A DNA stretch of 64,000 bases from assembly GCA_030374805.1 (NCBI GenBank), contig JARGSG010000028.1:124001-188000 (forward strand), in the 5' to 3' direction. The DNA comes from Gracilaria gracilis (lineage: Eukaryota; Rhodophyta; Florideophyceae; Gracilariales; Gracilariaceae). Numbering within the stretch: position 1 is the first letter of the stretch; each line of letters opens with the position of its first letter. Position numbers and translations under genes: made by a program. Shown piece by piece: positions 32,157-42,036 of the stretch. A model generated the notes under the pieces. It saw only the letters and a list, made by a program, of their open reading frames with translations, did not search any database and was not told the origin of the DNA.

Positions 32157-32525
32157 CGAAACACACGCATCGCGATGTAATGGTAATTTAATTTGAAAAC
32201 GGACAAACTGCCGCGCGGTGGCTCTAAGCAGGGGAGAGGTTGACGGCGCGGCGGGGAGCAAAGACGACACTCGGGAGCGGTATGGAGCGGGTGGGTTGAA
32301 GGACAAAAAGAGCGGCGGCCAAGCTGAGCTGCAACAGTGAAAAGCATGTTTATACGATGGCCAGCCACATATCGGAAACAGACGCTCAAATGAGCGCGCG
32401 CGCCCCCAACGGAGGAGCAGGCTGCAGCATACATAAAATATCTCGAGATGCGCTGCAGCGTCTCGCGAGCAACGCCTTTACTCAATAACCATCGCATTAA
32501 CCATCACCTCCTGAGCCCCGGCGGC

Positions 32526-32570
32526 GATGAGCGCGGCCAATGCGATGAGCGCGGCCAATGCGATGAGCGC
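32526..32570. repeat. 18-bp tandem repeat, 2.5 units
   Basis: GATGAGCGCGGCCAATGC occurs twice exactly and starts a third time. Confidence 0.75.
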
Positions 32571-33121
32571 GCGCCGGTGGAAGCTGCTGCACCTCTCGAG
32601 TGCAGCTCGCGCGCCCCGGCGCCCTTCCTACAATCAGAAACGGAAGCGCAAGGCGGCCGGCATCAACTTGGCAGTGCAGACGCCCTTCACATATTGAACA
32701 ATGGTCTCAGCGCAGCAAATGCGAGCCTTATTCGCATGCATTCTCCCCTTGGTTACATCGCAATTTCTCTCAATTACAACAGAGAATCAATTAGAACAAA
32801 CAATTTCTCGCACTTCTGTATTCTCTGTATTACACTAGTAAGGCATCTTCGCTGCTTGCTTCGTCGTGTCGAACGTTCGCCGCAACCGCCATTTTTTGAA
32901 ACATAACCTGGATCACATCATGTTACTTATCTTCTGGTCTTCCGACTGATTTCTTATTTTATCTCATAATCGCCGCAGCAATCCGCATCCGCATCAATCA
33001 GCTTTGCATCACCGCTCATATCAAGATCATGGGTCATGTCTTTCCCACTCACCTTCATTACGAAACGACCGCAGTTCCACACACACCAGTGCCAGTGCAA
33101 AAAAAGCAACTTTCCATGATT

Positions 33122-36088
33122 TTATTCCCGTGACATGTAATTCTTCCTCAAGAACGCCATCCCAATCTTTTCTGTCATTTGCTCCTTCTTCCTCGTGTCC
33201 CCCTCCACTCTCATATTCTGTTCCCGCTCAATCTCCAACCGTACCTCCTCGGACTCACATACCCCAGCCAGCAGACAGAATCGTCCAGCAGCCCGTGACA
33301 GCAACGGCCATCGATGCAGATTTCTCTTCCAAAACTCTTCTCCATGCCATCTTTCAACTGCTTGCTCATTCAAGTACTGCGTTAGCGAACAGCTACCCGA
33401 ATTCGCCTCCGGAATGATTGATGTCATGTACTGCTCAAGCGAGCTTGATGCACCAACACACCCGTTCAGTAAAGCGTCAACATTCTTACTGTTTTTCTGG
33501 CCCTCCCCCTTCCTTCGCTCCTCCTCGAACGCGTCCAATACCACTCTCTCGGCGCTCTCCACCACTTCCTTGCTCGAAAAGTACCCTTGCTTGTACCGCG
33601 GGTCTAACAGTGTAGAACACAAGAACAGATCATGTTCCTCCATGCAGGCCAAATGCCGCTTTGTGCTTTCCACTGCCAGCTTCCTCAACGTCCTCACTTC
33701 GTCGCTCATAGCAGGGGGTAGTTCTTCAAGGTTCTTCATAACGTTTCGCAGAGCCGGAATCCCTGCCGACAGAGTCTCTGCAAACCACTTTGGTGCCATG
33801 TGCTCTCCGCTACTAGTGTAGCTCCCGTTTTGTATCCCGTGCGCAGTGCTGCTACTCGAGTAGCTCAGGCTAAGACTCTTCACAGCAGTTATGAATATAT
33901 TCACCATGCTGTAAAGGTACACCACCTCTTCCTTGAGCACAAATAAGAACTCATACGGGGAATTCTCACCAGCTCGTTTGATAACAGACTGTACTGTCTC
34001 GATATGTTCGGCAAAGTACCAAAGAAAAGAGCTCAGCTCCCACAGCGAAGGCTTGTGCATTGGGAGGCGAAGGTGCGTTGGCCAGGCCGAGGCTGCCTCT
34101 GTTAGGCGGAACTCGTTATCGGTGAGAACCTTATACATCGCGCGGCTCATAGGTCCGACGAACCGACGCTCCACCATGTCATCATGCGACATGACTTGCT
34201 CAAAGATGTTGGTGAGAGTGCGTATGACACAGCTGATGATTGGAATGCGATCCCGATGCAAAGATATCGTTGGGTCGCAATGATTGTCTTCGAAGCTAAG
34301 GTCTGTGGTTCCATTTGCATGGCCCCTGTTGATCTTGTAGCTTCCCTGTATCTCCAGGGTGTTGCCCGGCGCAGGAGACACCATCTGCGGAAGATAGAGT
34401 CTTTCATCACCGGAGAACACGGTCTCAGACATAACAACGGCCATGAGCTTGCTGCGGATTCTCCAGTAGTCTATCGTCAAGGAAACGCGATCAAGCAGCC
34501 GATTGAAGGTGGCCTTCTGTTGGGCAGGCGTTTGCGAGAGGCGACGTATCGCGCAAGAGTTATAAGAATCAACTGCCGAACAGGACCCCGTAGGCAAGCA
34601 ATACGCGTTCGATAAGTTGGGAATAGATAAGTCCTCCTCAGTGACGATGTCTAAGAGCACGGTGCTTTTCTGCAGTGGCGGCAAAATGTACTCACACACA
34701 ATAAAGCGTAGGCCAAGATGGCCATTCTCCACCTTGAGTACGATAGAATCAGCGCTCTCCAGAGCAGTACTTATCTTGGCCTGCGCTTGCTGCACCTGTG
34801 AATTTAGGACATTGTTGCGCAAGGTATCGACGTTTGGAAAGTTGGGACGGTCTTGCACCAAGTGAAAAAGCTGCCGGAAGTCGCTCGACGACGAAATGGA
34901 TAGCGGAAGATTGTTCAGCGCCAGAAAGCGGAGCAGGGCAAAGTTAGCGTCCTGCGAGGTGGTGTTCGAGGTGAGATTGGTGTTGGTCGACGACTCAATG
35001 AGGTTCGGCAGCGTCTCGGAAGCAGGCGGCGGCGGCGGCAAGGGACTCGCAACCTTCGAAGGCGTCCAAGAAAGAGTGGGAAGCACTGCCGAGTGGGACG
35101 AGTGCGGTTGGTGTGGTATGAGTTTCGAGTGGTGTGGTTGATGCGGCGGTAGTGGTGGCGGGTGCGACGACGGCTGCTGCTGAGCGTGCAACAGCGAGGC
35201 AGTCTGCAGATGGGGTTGATGACTGGACGCATGATGCAGCGGTGGTTGTGACGACAGCGTTTGCGCATGGGATTGATCAGGGTGGTGAAGATCGGCGGCA
35301 CCAGGATCCGAGTGCAGCTGTTGCGGCGGGTTGGACGTGTACATCGAAGGCGACGGGTGGCTCAGCGGCATCGAAGGCGATGGAATCGCTGATACAGCGG
35401 AGTTTGGCGGCGAATGGAGCGGCAAAACGGTGGCCGAGTCATCAAGATGTGAGGTGGAAGTGGGCGGCAGATGCGGCGGCAGGGCGGGGGGCGAGTGTTG
35501 CGGCGTCTGCGAAAGTAGCTTGATGTGGGACTTTGCAGGCGGCGGAAGCGTGGGTCGCTTGCGCGACGAGGAGAAGCTTGCGGGTGTGGAAGCGGGGCGC
35601 TTTTTGGTGACGTGAGAGGCGAACTCTGGGTGACGATGCTCCAGGTGCTTGCGCAGGTTGGTGGTGTTGCGCGCAAGGTTTTTGCCCCTGGGGATGGGCA
35701 CGTGGCAGATCTGGCACAATGCCTTGTTGGGGTCGGATTCGCTCTCCTTGAAGAAGTTCCAGACGGCGGAACGTTTTTGGCGCTTGCGCGGGGATTTGTG
35801 AGGGTGGTGGGGGAAGAGCCCGTCAAAGGAGATGGGGGCGGTGGCGGGCGGACGCGGCGGTGGCGGGGGCTGATCGAATCGCTGCGGGTCTGGGTAAGTT
35901 GGCGGGATGTTGAAGGTGGGGTGCACTGGGACTGCGGCGGGGAAGGCCCAGGTGTGGGGGTTGTGGGGCGGGGCGGCGGCGTGGTGTTGGATGGCTGGGA
36001 GCGGGCGGGGAGTGGTATCAAAGGGAAGCGGTTCGGGAGCGGCGTCAGCGGCGTCTGGGGCGGAGCCGACAGTGACGTAGTGAAACAT
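33122..36088 (-). CDS. BED-finger/hAT-type protein, intact ORF, possibly domesticated
   Basis: The open frame extends to an ATG at 36283, but its first 65 codons are a pure Pro/Leu low-complexity run encoded by a C/T-rich tract. I prefer the ATG at 36088, giving about 988 residues. Domains: a Pro/Ala-rich N-terminus; a BED zinc finger near residue 130 (CQIC then H-x3-H after about 20 residues); a His/Pro/Ser-rich low-complexity stretch; a hAT-like core with LTIDYW (first Asp position), CVIRTL where family members have C-x2-H, and LDPRYK; and a C-terminal dimerisation-like segment (FWKRN..RWPLLSRAAGRF). The usual SERVFS block is replaced by a SEE-containing charged stretch. There is no stop in nearly 1,000 codons. 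I found no hAT inverted repeats around it. It could be a transposase of a young element or a host gene derived from one. Confidence 0.7.
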   Translation of the reverse strand: MFHYVTVGSAPDAADAAPEPLPFDTTPRPLPAIQHHAAAPPHNPHTWAFPAAVPVHPTFNIPPTYPDPQRFDQPPPPPRPPATAPISFDGLFPHHPHKSPRKRQKRSAVWNFFKESESDPNKALCQICHVPIPRGKNLARNTTNLRKHLEHRHPEFASHVTKKRPASTPASFSSSRKRPTLPPPAKSHIKLLSQTPQHSPPALPPHLPPTSTSHLDDSATVLPLHSPPNSAVSAIPSPSMPLSHPSPSMYTSNPPQQLHSDPGAADLHHPDQSHAQTLSSQPPLHHASSHQPHLQTASLLHAQQQPSSHPPPLPPHQPHHSKLIPHQPHSSHSAVLPTLSWTPSKVASPLPPPPPASETLPNLIESSTNTNLTSNTTSQDANFALLRFLALNNLPLSISSSSDFRQLFHLVQDRPNFPNVDTLRNNVLNSQVQQAQAKISTALESADSIVLKVENGHLGLRFIVCEYILPPLQKSTVLLDIVTEEDLSIPNLSNAYCLPTGSCSAVDSYNSCAIRRLSQTPAQQKATFNRLLDRVSLTIDYWRIRSKLMAVVMSETVFSGDERLYLPQMVSPAPGNTLEIQGSYKINRGHANGTTDLSFEDNHCDPTISLHRDRIPIISCVIRTLTNIFEQVMSHDDMVERRFVGPMSRAMYKVLTDNEFRLTEAASAWPTHLRLPMHKPSLWELSSFLWYFAEHIETVQSVIKRAGENSPYEFLFVLKEEVVYLYSMVNIFITAVKSLSLSYSSSSTAHGIQNGSYTSSGEHMAPKWFAETLSAGIPALRNVMKNLEELPPAMSDEVRTLRKLAVESTKRHLACMEEHDLFLCSTLLDPRYKQGYFSSKEVVESAERVVLDAFEEERRKGEGQKNSKNVDALLNGCVGASSSLEQYMTSIIPEANSGSCSLTQYLNEQAVERWHGEEFWKRNLHRWPLLSRAAGRFCLLAGVCESEEVRLEIEREQNMRVEGDTRKKEQMTEKIGMAFLRKNYMSRE

Positions 36089-36289
36089 GACAGGGGGGTA
36101 GGGGGAGGGGGGGGGAGGGGGGTGAAGAGGGGAAAGGGGGAGAAGGAGGGGGAGAGGGAGAGGAGGGGGGGGGAAGGAAAGAAAGGCGAAAGAGAGAGCG
36201 GAGGCAGCGGTGGCGGGTGGGGGGAGAGGGGAGAAAGGCGGCAGACGATAAGAGGCGGACGGGGGCAGTTGATAAGCACACAAAGAGTG

Positions 36290-36760
36290 GGGGAGCGGCT
36301 GGCCGGCGCTGGCGAGGCTTGACGCGTGCGTCTATTGGCGCAGCGAGCGCGGGCGCGGCGCTTATGCCGCGCGTGCGCGCGCGCAGTGGCACAAGCGCAG
36401 TGTGTGACACGTGGCGACTTCCATCGCGCACGCGCGCACGGGCGGATGATGGCGCGCGCGCTATAAACATTGATCCGCCGGCGCGCGCGCGCTGTGCGGG
36501 TGACGCAATGCGCGCGCGCGCGCGTGACGAGGGCGGGGCTCACGCGTGCTTTTTCGGCGCGCGTTCCTTTTTTACCTTCGGCGTGGACGGTTTGTCGATT
36601 TGTTGTTGTTCGCACTTTGGTTGGCGCGCCGCTATCGATTTCGATCTGCATGACATTGTTTGCGTGTTGCCTTTGGCGCGAGCCGCGCACTGGGCGAAGC
36701 GCGCGCAAACGCTGCTGACGTTGCGGTACGGCGCGCGCTCTTATCGAAGCTGTCCAACTG
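36290..36760. promoter_or_regulatory. CpG-dense tract upstream of the hAT-type gene
   Basis: Long runs of alternating CG (for example around 36360-36530) directly upstream of the minus-strand gene, unlike the surrounding TE sequence where CpG is often decayed. It resembles an unmethylated promoter region. Inference only; no core promoter element is identified. Confidence 0.35.
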
Positions 36761-37517
36761 CATGACGGCGGCGCACTTGGCGGCGCGCTGCCATCCGCCG
36801 TGTATGTTTTGGCAGAGTGGAGGGCGCTGCGGGCGGCGGGGGGCCCTTTTTTTTTTCTTTTATCGCCAAGTGTCGTTGCTGGTGCGCTACCAAATTCGGC
36901 CCAATTCCACCGGCTGTTACTCGGAAGTTTGTGGCGCCATGTGGAACACACACGTGGTTTGCATGTTAAAGTTTACGCTGTGTAGAGTGCGATAGATGGC
37001 GATTGGGTGCAGGTGGGGGTGGCGCTGTGACTCGGGCGCGCGCTGAGCGATGGTGCTACTGTTGGTGTCTCTCAGTGGGCGTAGTTGAGCAGTTATCACA
37101 TGTACATGGAGCGGGACGGCGCGCTGATCAAGTAGCGCGGACAGAGAGCGCATATCGGCTGGCAAAGATAAAAAAGAGGGGAAAAGTATCAACGAGCAAA
37201 CTGCTATCGACAAAGCAGTTACGCACCATAGATAGCAGTTGCGAAACGGCGAAACTGCGAAACAGCAAACGAAAACGGCACGTTGATTAAACGGTAGTGG
37301 GTAGATAAACACACGTGCGTGTTTAAAACAGGGGCGGCGCGCTTTGAGCGGCGCGGCGGTTTAGGTTACATCACTACGCGTATGCATGGAACGGCCATAA
37401 CACGGCGCTGGTGGCATGCTTACAGCGCGCTTGCGCTTTCGCTTGCTCAAACAAAAGCGGCCGCTTTCCTGGCTGTATCGAAACGGGTCGCAAGCGCGCT
37501 CGACGGCGCTCTTGGTG

Positions 37518-37550
<33 letters not shown>
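37518..37550. repeat. (GGC)11 microsatellite
   Basis: Eleven uninterrupted GGC units within a CpG-rich block. Confidence 0.9.
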
Positions 37551-37552
<2 letters not shown>

Positions 37553-40212
37553 GCTGTATGTTGCGCGCGGCGCGCGCTTGCTGCGAAGCATCGAGTCGCA
37601 ACAAATGCTTCTCATTGTTTTCCATGCGGGCGTACGGAACGCGCGTCCGTCACAGCAGCGCGCAGCTCTCGTATGGTGCCTTATCGACTGACGCAAAGGC
37701 GCAAACGCAAGCGCCGCCGGCGCGCTTGGCCCGTGCTGCAACAGCGCGTGCGCGCGCGTGCGTGCTTGCGCGTGCGCGCACGCCTTTTTTTAACGCTGCG
37801 CGCGTGCGTTAATTTGTCACACGCGTCCGTTGCGCCATTATTCACTCTTTTCTTTTTTACCTTCTTTGCCCCCGCCCCCCTCAACCCCTTCGGCCTGTAC
37901 ACGTGTTCGCCGTGCTCTCTGCTTTTCCATTTTGCATGCGCCCATTCGCCGAATGAAACGATACGCGCTCTCAGCATGATGCTCTTCTTTTGTTCCTCAC
38001 TGCTGTTCATTCTACCTCTTCGTTTTCAACATACAAACCCTCCTCACCGCCACAGCTAAACTCGGCTGCGTTAAATCCAACCAACAAATACATTTCGATA
38101 TCGCACTCATACAAAACCACTCATTCCCATCATGCTACCACAAAAACATACAACCCTTGCGTCTACCAACGGTACCGCACTATCTAATGTACCCCCAGCC
38201 ACAAACTGTCATGGCGAGCCAGCAAACATTCTACACTCTTCAACATACACCTGCTGTACATACGCGCTTGCTTTTGTCATCAAAATTCCAACTCACCAGC
38301 CCCTAGTTTCAGTGAACCCCATGCAGCTTCCATTCGCTTCCGTGCACTGTCATCATGCCCCCTTCTCTCCTCTGTCACGCTCCTGATACCGCTTCCTATA
38401 CTCTGTCGCGAGTCTCTCCCCCAGTCAGCTCCACAAAAAACACCCACGTCCTCTCTGTTTACCCTAATGTATGTATCCCTCAAAATACTGTCACATCTGC
38501 ACTCGTCCACCTTTCCCTTGCTCGCCCGGACAAAACTTTTTCCCAACTTAACACTCACCATCCGCCTCCAAACAAATTGCACCCCCGTACAACTTGTTGG
38601 CGCTTGTTGTCTCAAACACAACCCCCTCACTTGGAGCACTAGTGCTCTCTGTTCAGAAACACCCACTTGCTAGCGCACTTACTGAACCCCTGGGGCTCTG
38701 ACGGCGAGGGGGGGGGGGAGCTCACGCTCTCTACCAGCTGCTTGCGTTTATCATGGCGTCCATGCTTGGCCTTCAGTCCCTTTTCAACTTCCGTAAACGT
38801 TTCCTAGACTAGCAGCGCCACACTATACTTCAACGCTTATGAGGCCCATACATTCTTGTATGCTATGCTCCTTGACCACAGCAGAATCTACTTATCACCA
38901 CAAAAGTCGTCAAACGGCTTCGGCAACATACAACAAATCTAAGCCAATTGCAGAATCGAAATTTCATCACAAACATCTGTAGCCCAACTGTTGTCTGTCG
39001 GCTCAGTTTACAACCATACAAATTTCAGGCCTTTAATAAGAATAACCACAGTAGATGCTCATTATCCACCGTTCTCCCAGAATCCATAACTGAAGAATTT
39101 CACTTTGTACGGTGGGTATTAGAGAACAAATTTCACTTGAACAGGACCTAGTCAATTAAGAGTTAAAAGTGTAATTCTTTATCAACAAACGCTTATCCCA
39201 CAAGTAAAGATATGGGTACCATTATTAGTGCAAAAAATATCTTCATAAACACGAATGTGAACTGGTTTTGCATGCAACTTGACCAAAACTGTAAAGCTTT
39301 GGAACCACTTACCAATTTACTTTTGCAACGGAAGGTTGATTGCAATCAAATTATTTCTCAATCAATTAAAATATTAAAATTGCTCTTGTCCCTTTCGTTT
39401 GGAGACTCAAAACAAACGCTTTTCCAGGCGAATGCGGGAAATTGTAAACCAAGTATTGTTTAAAAGACGAAGAAATTTCTAGTTACAAATGCGTTCGTTT
39501 TCATTTCATCCGGAGTTTGTAAGGTAAACTACTACTAGAAAGAAGAAGTTACTGTAAGTAAATATAATATTTACTTCCGCAGAATGTGGGAAATGCGGGA
39601 AATAGCACATTATCTCTATCACTAGATCTTTCGTGAAAATAGCAAGTACTGAATAAAGTCCATATTAGTGAAAAATTACCGCTCTCCAGTATTAACAGCG
39701 TTATTTACACTAGTCATAATAATACTACTGTATTTAGACAAATATATAGGAAAAATTGTTGAGAAGAACAGTATACCCGATTTTAAAGAAAAATTGGCTT
39801 TTTGGACAACTAACGAGGTAATGCGTAAGAACAAGGAATTTTTTCGACTCGGAACACTTCCTCAAACCTGCCTCTTGGACGTCACTTGCAAAACCAGGTC
39901 TCACTCACCGTTTGGCAAACTGCAGTTGCAAATCTACTTAAATATCTAATATTTACGAATCCATTCCTTCTCTATTTTGCTCTTGCATTGTTATTTGTTG
40001 AAAGCGAGCAGGCCGTTTTGCTGAAAGTGTAGAACGGGTTCAAGCGCATAGTTGACAGCCGGCCAGCACAGCGCCATGCCGAACGGTTATAAAATTTATT
40101 TAGACCAAGCAAGGTACAGGCGATCACTGTTATTACTGTGGACCACCCTAATTCCGAACCTTTAATTTTCAAGCACCTCACAAGAATAAGTGTGGTCCAT
40201 ACTATGTCGCTA

Positions 40213-40248
40213 TCTACACTAATAACTGTGGAATCTGATTAGTGTAGA
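40213..40248. repeat. 11-bp perfect inverted repeat near the end of a pogo-like relic
   Basis: TCTACACTAAT, 14-nt spacer, ATTAGTGTAGA. GTGTAGACCACA-like text here resembles the subterminal GTGGGCCACA motifs of the transposon at 54599, so this may be the subterminal region of the relic whose transposase starts at 40566. Confidence 0.45.
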
Positions 40249-40565
40249 CCACAATAATTTTAGGTTTACCAAAATAGTTTGTATAGTCATAAATCTGCTG
40301 AGCCAATAACCTGACCATTAAAGTTGTCGCAATACTTGCAAACGATTGTTTGTCAGCGCTCTTCCCATATCCCAGGCCGCATCAAATCATTGCGTGCCAG
40401 GCATAAATAATATCATCGGTTTCGCGTTGAGTGCTTACCGCTCCAACCGACGGAGCGGCTAACTTCAAAAAGTGCTTCTCCCCAAGATCTGACAACTTTC
40501 CCGATGCCTAACTGCCATCTACCTACATACCCTTTTCCAACAGGCTCATCTTAAAATTATCCCAT

Positions 40566-41386
40566 TTATTGCGCCAGTACGTTTTTAACTTTTGGAGGAC
40601 AAAAAGGTCGGCTGGCTGTACCAGGTGAGTGGCATAACAAGAAAAAGCGGATCTCCGTGTTATTTTCTAAAAATTCTTTGTTCACTGCTTCTGTTAAATT
40701 ATGCGAGCTAAAATTGTCAATATACCACCCCCTTTTTCTTCTATTTAGTAACGATGCTAAAATTCTCTTGTCGTTGACCCACTGAAGTAAAACGAGTTTA
40801 TTCATCCATGTTTTTGGGCCAGTTCAATATTTGACACCAAGCACATCGTCGGCAAATCCTCGAGTAGTATAATTTTTGTCTACGTTATTGAAGATCATCA
40901 TTGGTTTTCCAAGTCTTGCACTCGGTCCCCCGGCTATGACCGCCATCATTTTCATGCCATTGTCTTCCAACTTTACATCCTGTATTATGTGTGTTTTTTC
41001 CCTTTAGTTTGAGCCTTTGTGCGCTCTCTCTACCAAACGCACTCCACACCTTATCGATGTTTGTACGACACATCTCCGTAGCCGACAAATCCATCTCCGA
41101 CAAGGGCCAGAGTGTTGTGGTTGTTCATGTTGATGCTAAAATGCGTCTCTTTGCATTAAAGACGTCTTGTTTGCGTAGTAAATTTCCTGGAAACTCAAGA
41201 GTCATATAGCCGAGGAAAAAAGCCACTTTTAATTCAATTTTTTCTCGCTTTGAAGGTGAGACCATAAGTTTCCCGCACTGTGCTCGGCTTCTAATATATT
41301 TTTGGGTTCTATGAACGATTGGAGCCATCAAATCGTGATTCGATCCGTTACCAACCCGTTGGTTCGTGGCTAGATTATATTTCCAT
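40566..41386 (-). pseudogene. pogo-like transposase relic, C-terminal part (split by Element B)
   Basis: Broken frames give the same ordered blocks as the transposase at 54779-56341: RWVQ-like WLQSF, a SPSKREK segment, FNA followed one frame later by ETHF (the first catalytic Asp position is lost by an indel), TLALVGDGF, IAGGPSA, RGFADDVLGVKY, GPKTWMN, YIDNFSSHN (second catalytic Asp kept) and IRFF. The frame reaches the Element B target site at 41387 without ending, and its N-terminal continuation is found at 53203 on the other side of Element B. Confidence 0.7.
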
Positions 41387-41391
41387 AATGG
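41387..41391. other. Target-site duplication, left copy (AATGG)
   Basis: AATGG directly before the Element B 5' LTR; identical AATGG directly follows the 3' LTR (53198-53202). Five bases is the usual Ty3/gypsy duplication length. Confidence 0.8.
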
Positions 41392-41896
41392 TAGTACAAT
41401 GAGACCTCAATAGGTTGGTGCCACGTAGGCCTACTGGTGCGCCCTGCTGGCTGCACTGCACTTAATTTGTTTTCTGTATTTTATAATTTCTAATTTCTAA
41501 TTTATAGTTTAGGACAGCTTAGCATTGCTCTCCAATGACAGTAGGTCATGGGTGCAGCCGATGACGTCATGCCCGCATGGGAGGTCGGCGTCGGTGCACC
41601 TTGTATATATTAAGGTGCACCTCGCCTTCCTCCTTGGGTATTGTAAAGTCAGGCACCACTACGGTAGTGACTATACCATCTTGGTCACTTGCTACTCTAT
41701 TACTATTCAGGTTTAACCGCGCGTTGACGTCTACTACCGTAAACTTACACTGTCTAGACCAGTTGCCCTGCCGTTTGCCCTTGCGGGTTTCAGGTGCCCT
41801 ACTACCATATTTGTTGTGTGTTTTTCCCCTTTAGGTTGAGCCCTCGTGCGCTCCCTCCACCGGGCGGACCCCACACCTTATCGGTATTTGTACGAC
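41392..41896 (+). repeat. 5' LTR of Element B
   Basis: 505 bp, TAGTACAATG..TTTGTACGAC. Contains TGACGTCA, a TATA region between two GGTGCACC palindromes, and T-rich sequence before the end. Confidence 0.9.
41562..41621 (+). promoter_or_regulatory. LTR promoter: TGACGTCA site and TATA box framed by GGTGCACC palindromes
   Basis: TGACGTCA (41562-41569, the CRE/bZIP consensus) lies about 35 bp upstream of TATATATTA (41604-41612). The TATA box is flanked by two copies of the self-complementary GGTGCACC (41593-41600 and 41614-41621). The same arrangement is in the 3' LTR (52863-52922). In Element A the palindromes persist but TGACGTCA has decayed. Confidence 0.6.
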
Positions 41897-41901
41897 ATTT
41901 T

Positions 41902-41912
41902 TGGTCTCCCGA
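41902..41912 (+). other. Primer-binding site of Element B
   Basis: TGGTCTCCCGA, starting 6 bp after the LTR; matches the Element A site except for one base. The tRNA is not assigned. Confidence 0.6.
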
Positions 41913-42036
41913 TTTAGAAGTTTCTTGGTTTCTGTCGTACGTTTACTGGTGAACAGAAGACATTCGAAAGGATTCTGGAAGTTCACACACCTATTTGGTT
42001 TCGTAGGAATACTCACGAAGCAATTGGATACCACTA

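Larger units (their letters stand above)
30578..33121. other. 2.5-kb stretch without a recognised gene
   Basis: AT-rich to about 31600, then more balanced. A minus-strand frame at 31608-31898 (96 codons) has protein-like composition but no motif and no start context I trust. Two short tandem repeats are present (32089 and 32526). Confidence 0.3.
36761..40565. other. 3.8-kb stretch without a supported gene
   Basis: It begins GC-rich (to about 37800), where all frames are open by composition, and becomes AT-rich after 38700. No motif is recognised. It contains a (GGC)11 microsatellite at 37518, a palindrome at 39556-39576 (AAGTAAATA, TAA, TATTTACTT) and an inverted repeat at 40213-40248. Confidence 0.35.

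Noticed and set aside
35362-36951. 529-codon minus-strand frame
   Set aside because: Pro/Arg-rich shadow of the hAT-type gene and its CpG-rich flank; no motif.
37319-38059. 246-codon plus frame in GC-rich DNA
   Set aside because: Arg/Ala low-complexity text from the GGC tract and CG runs; all frames are open here by composition.
38280-38666. 128-codon minus frame
   Set aside because: No recognisable domain and no supporting context.
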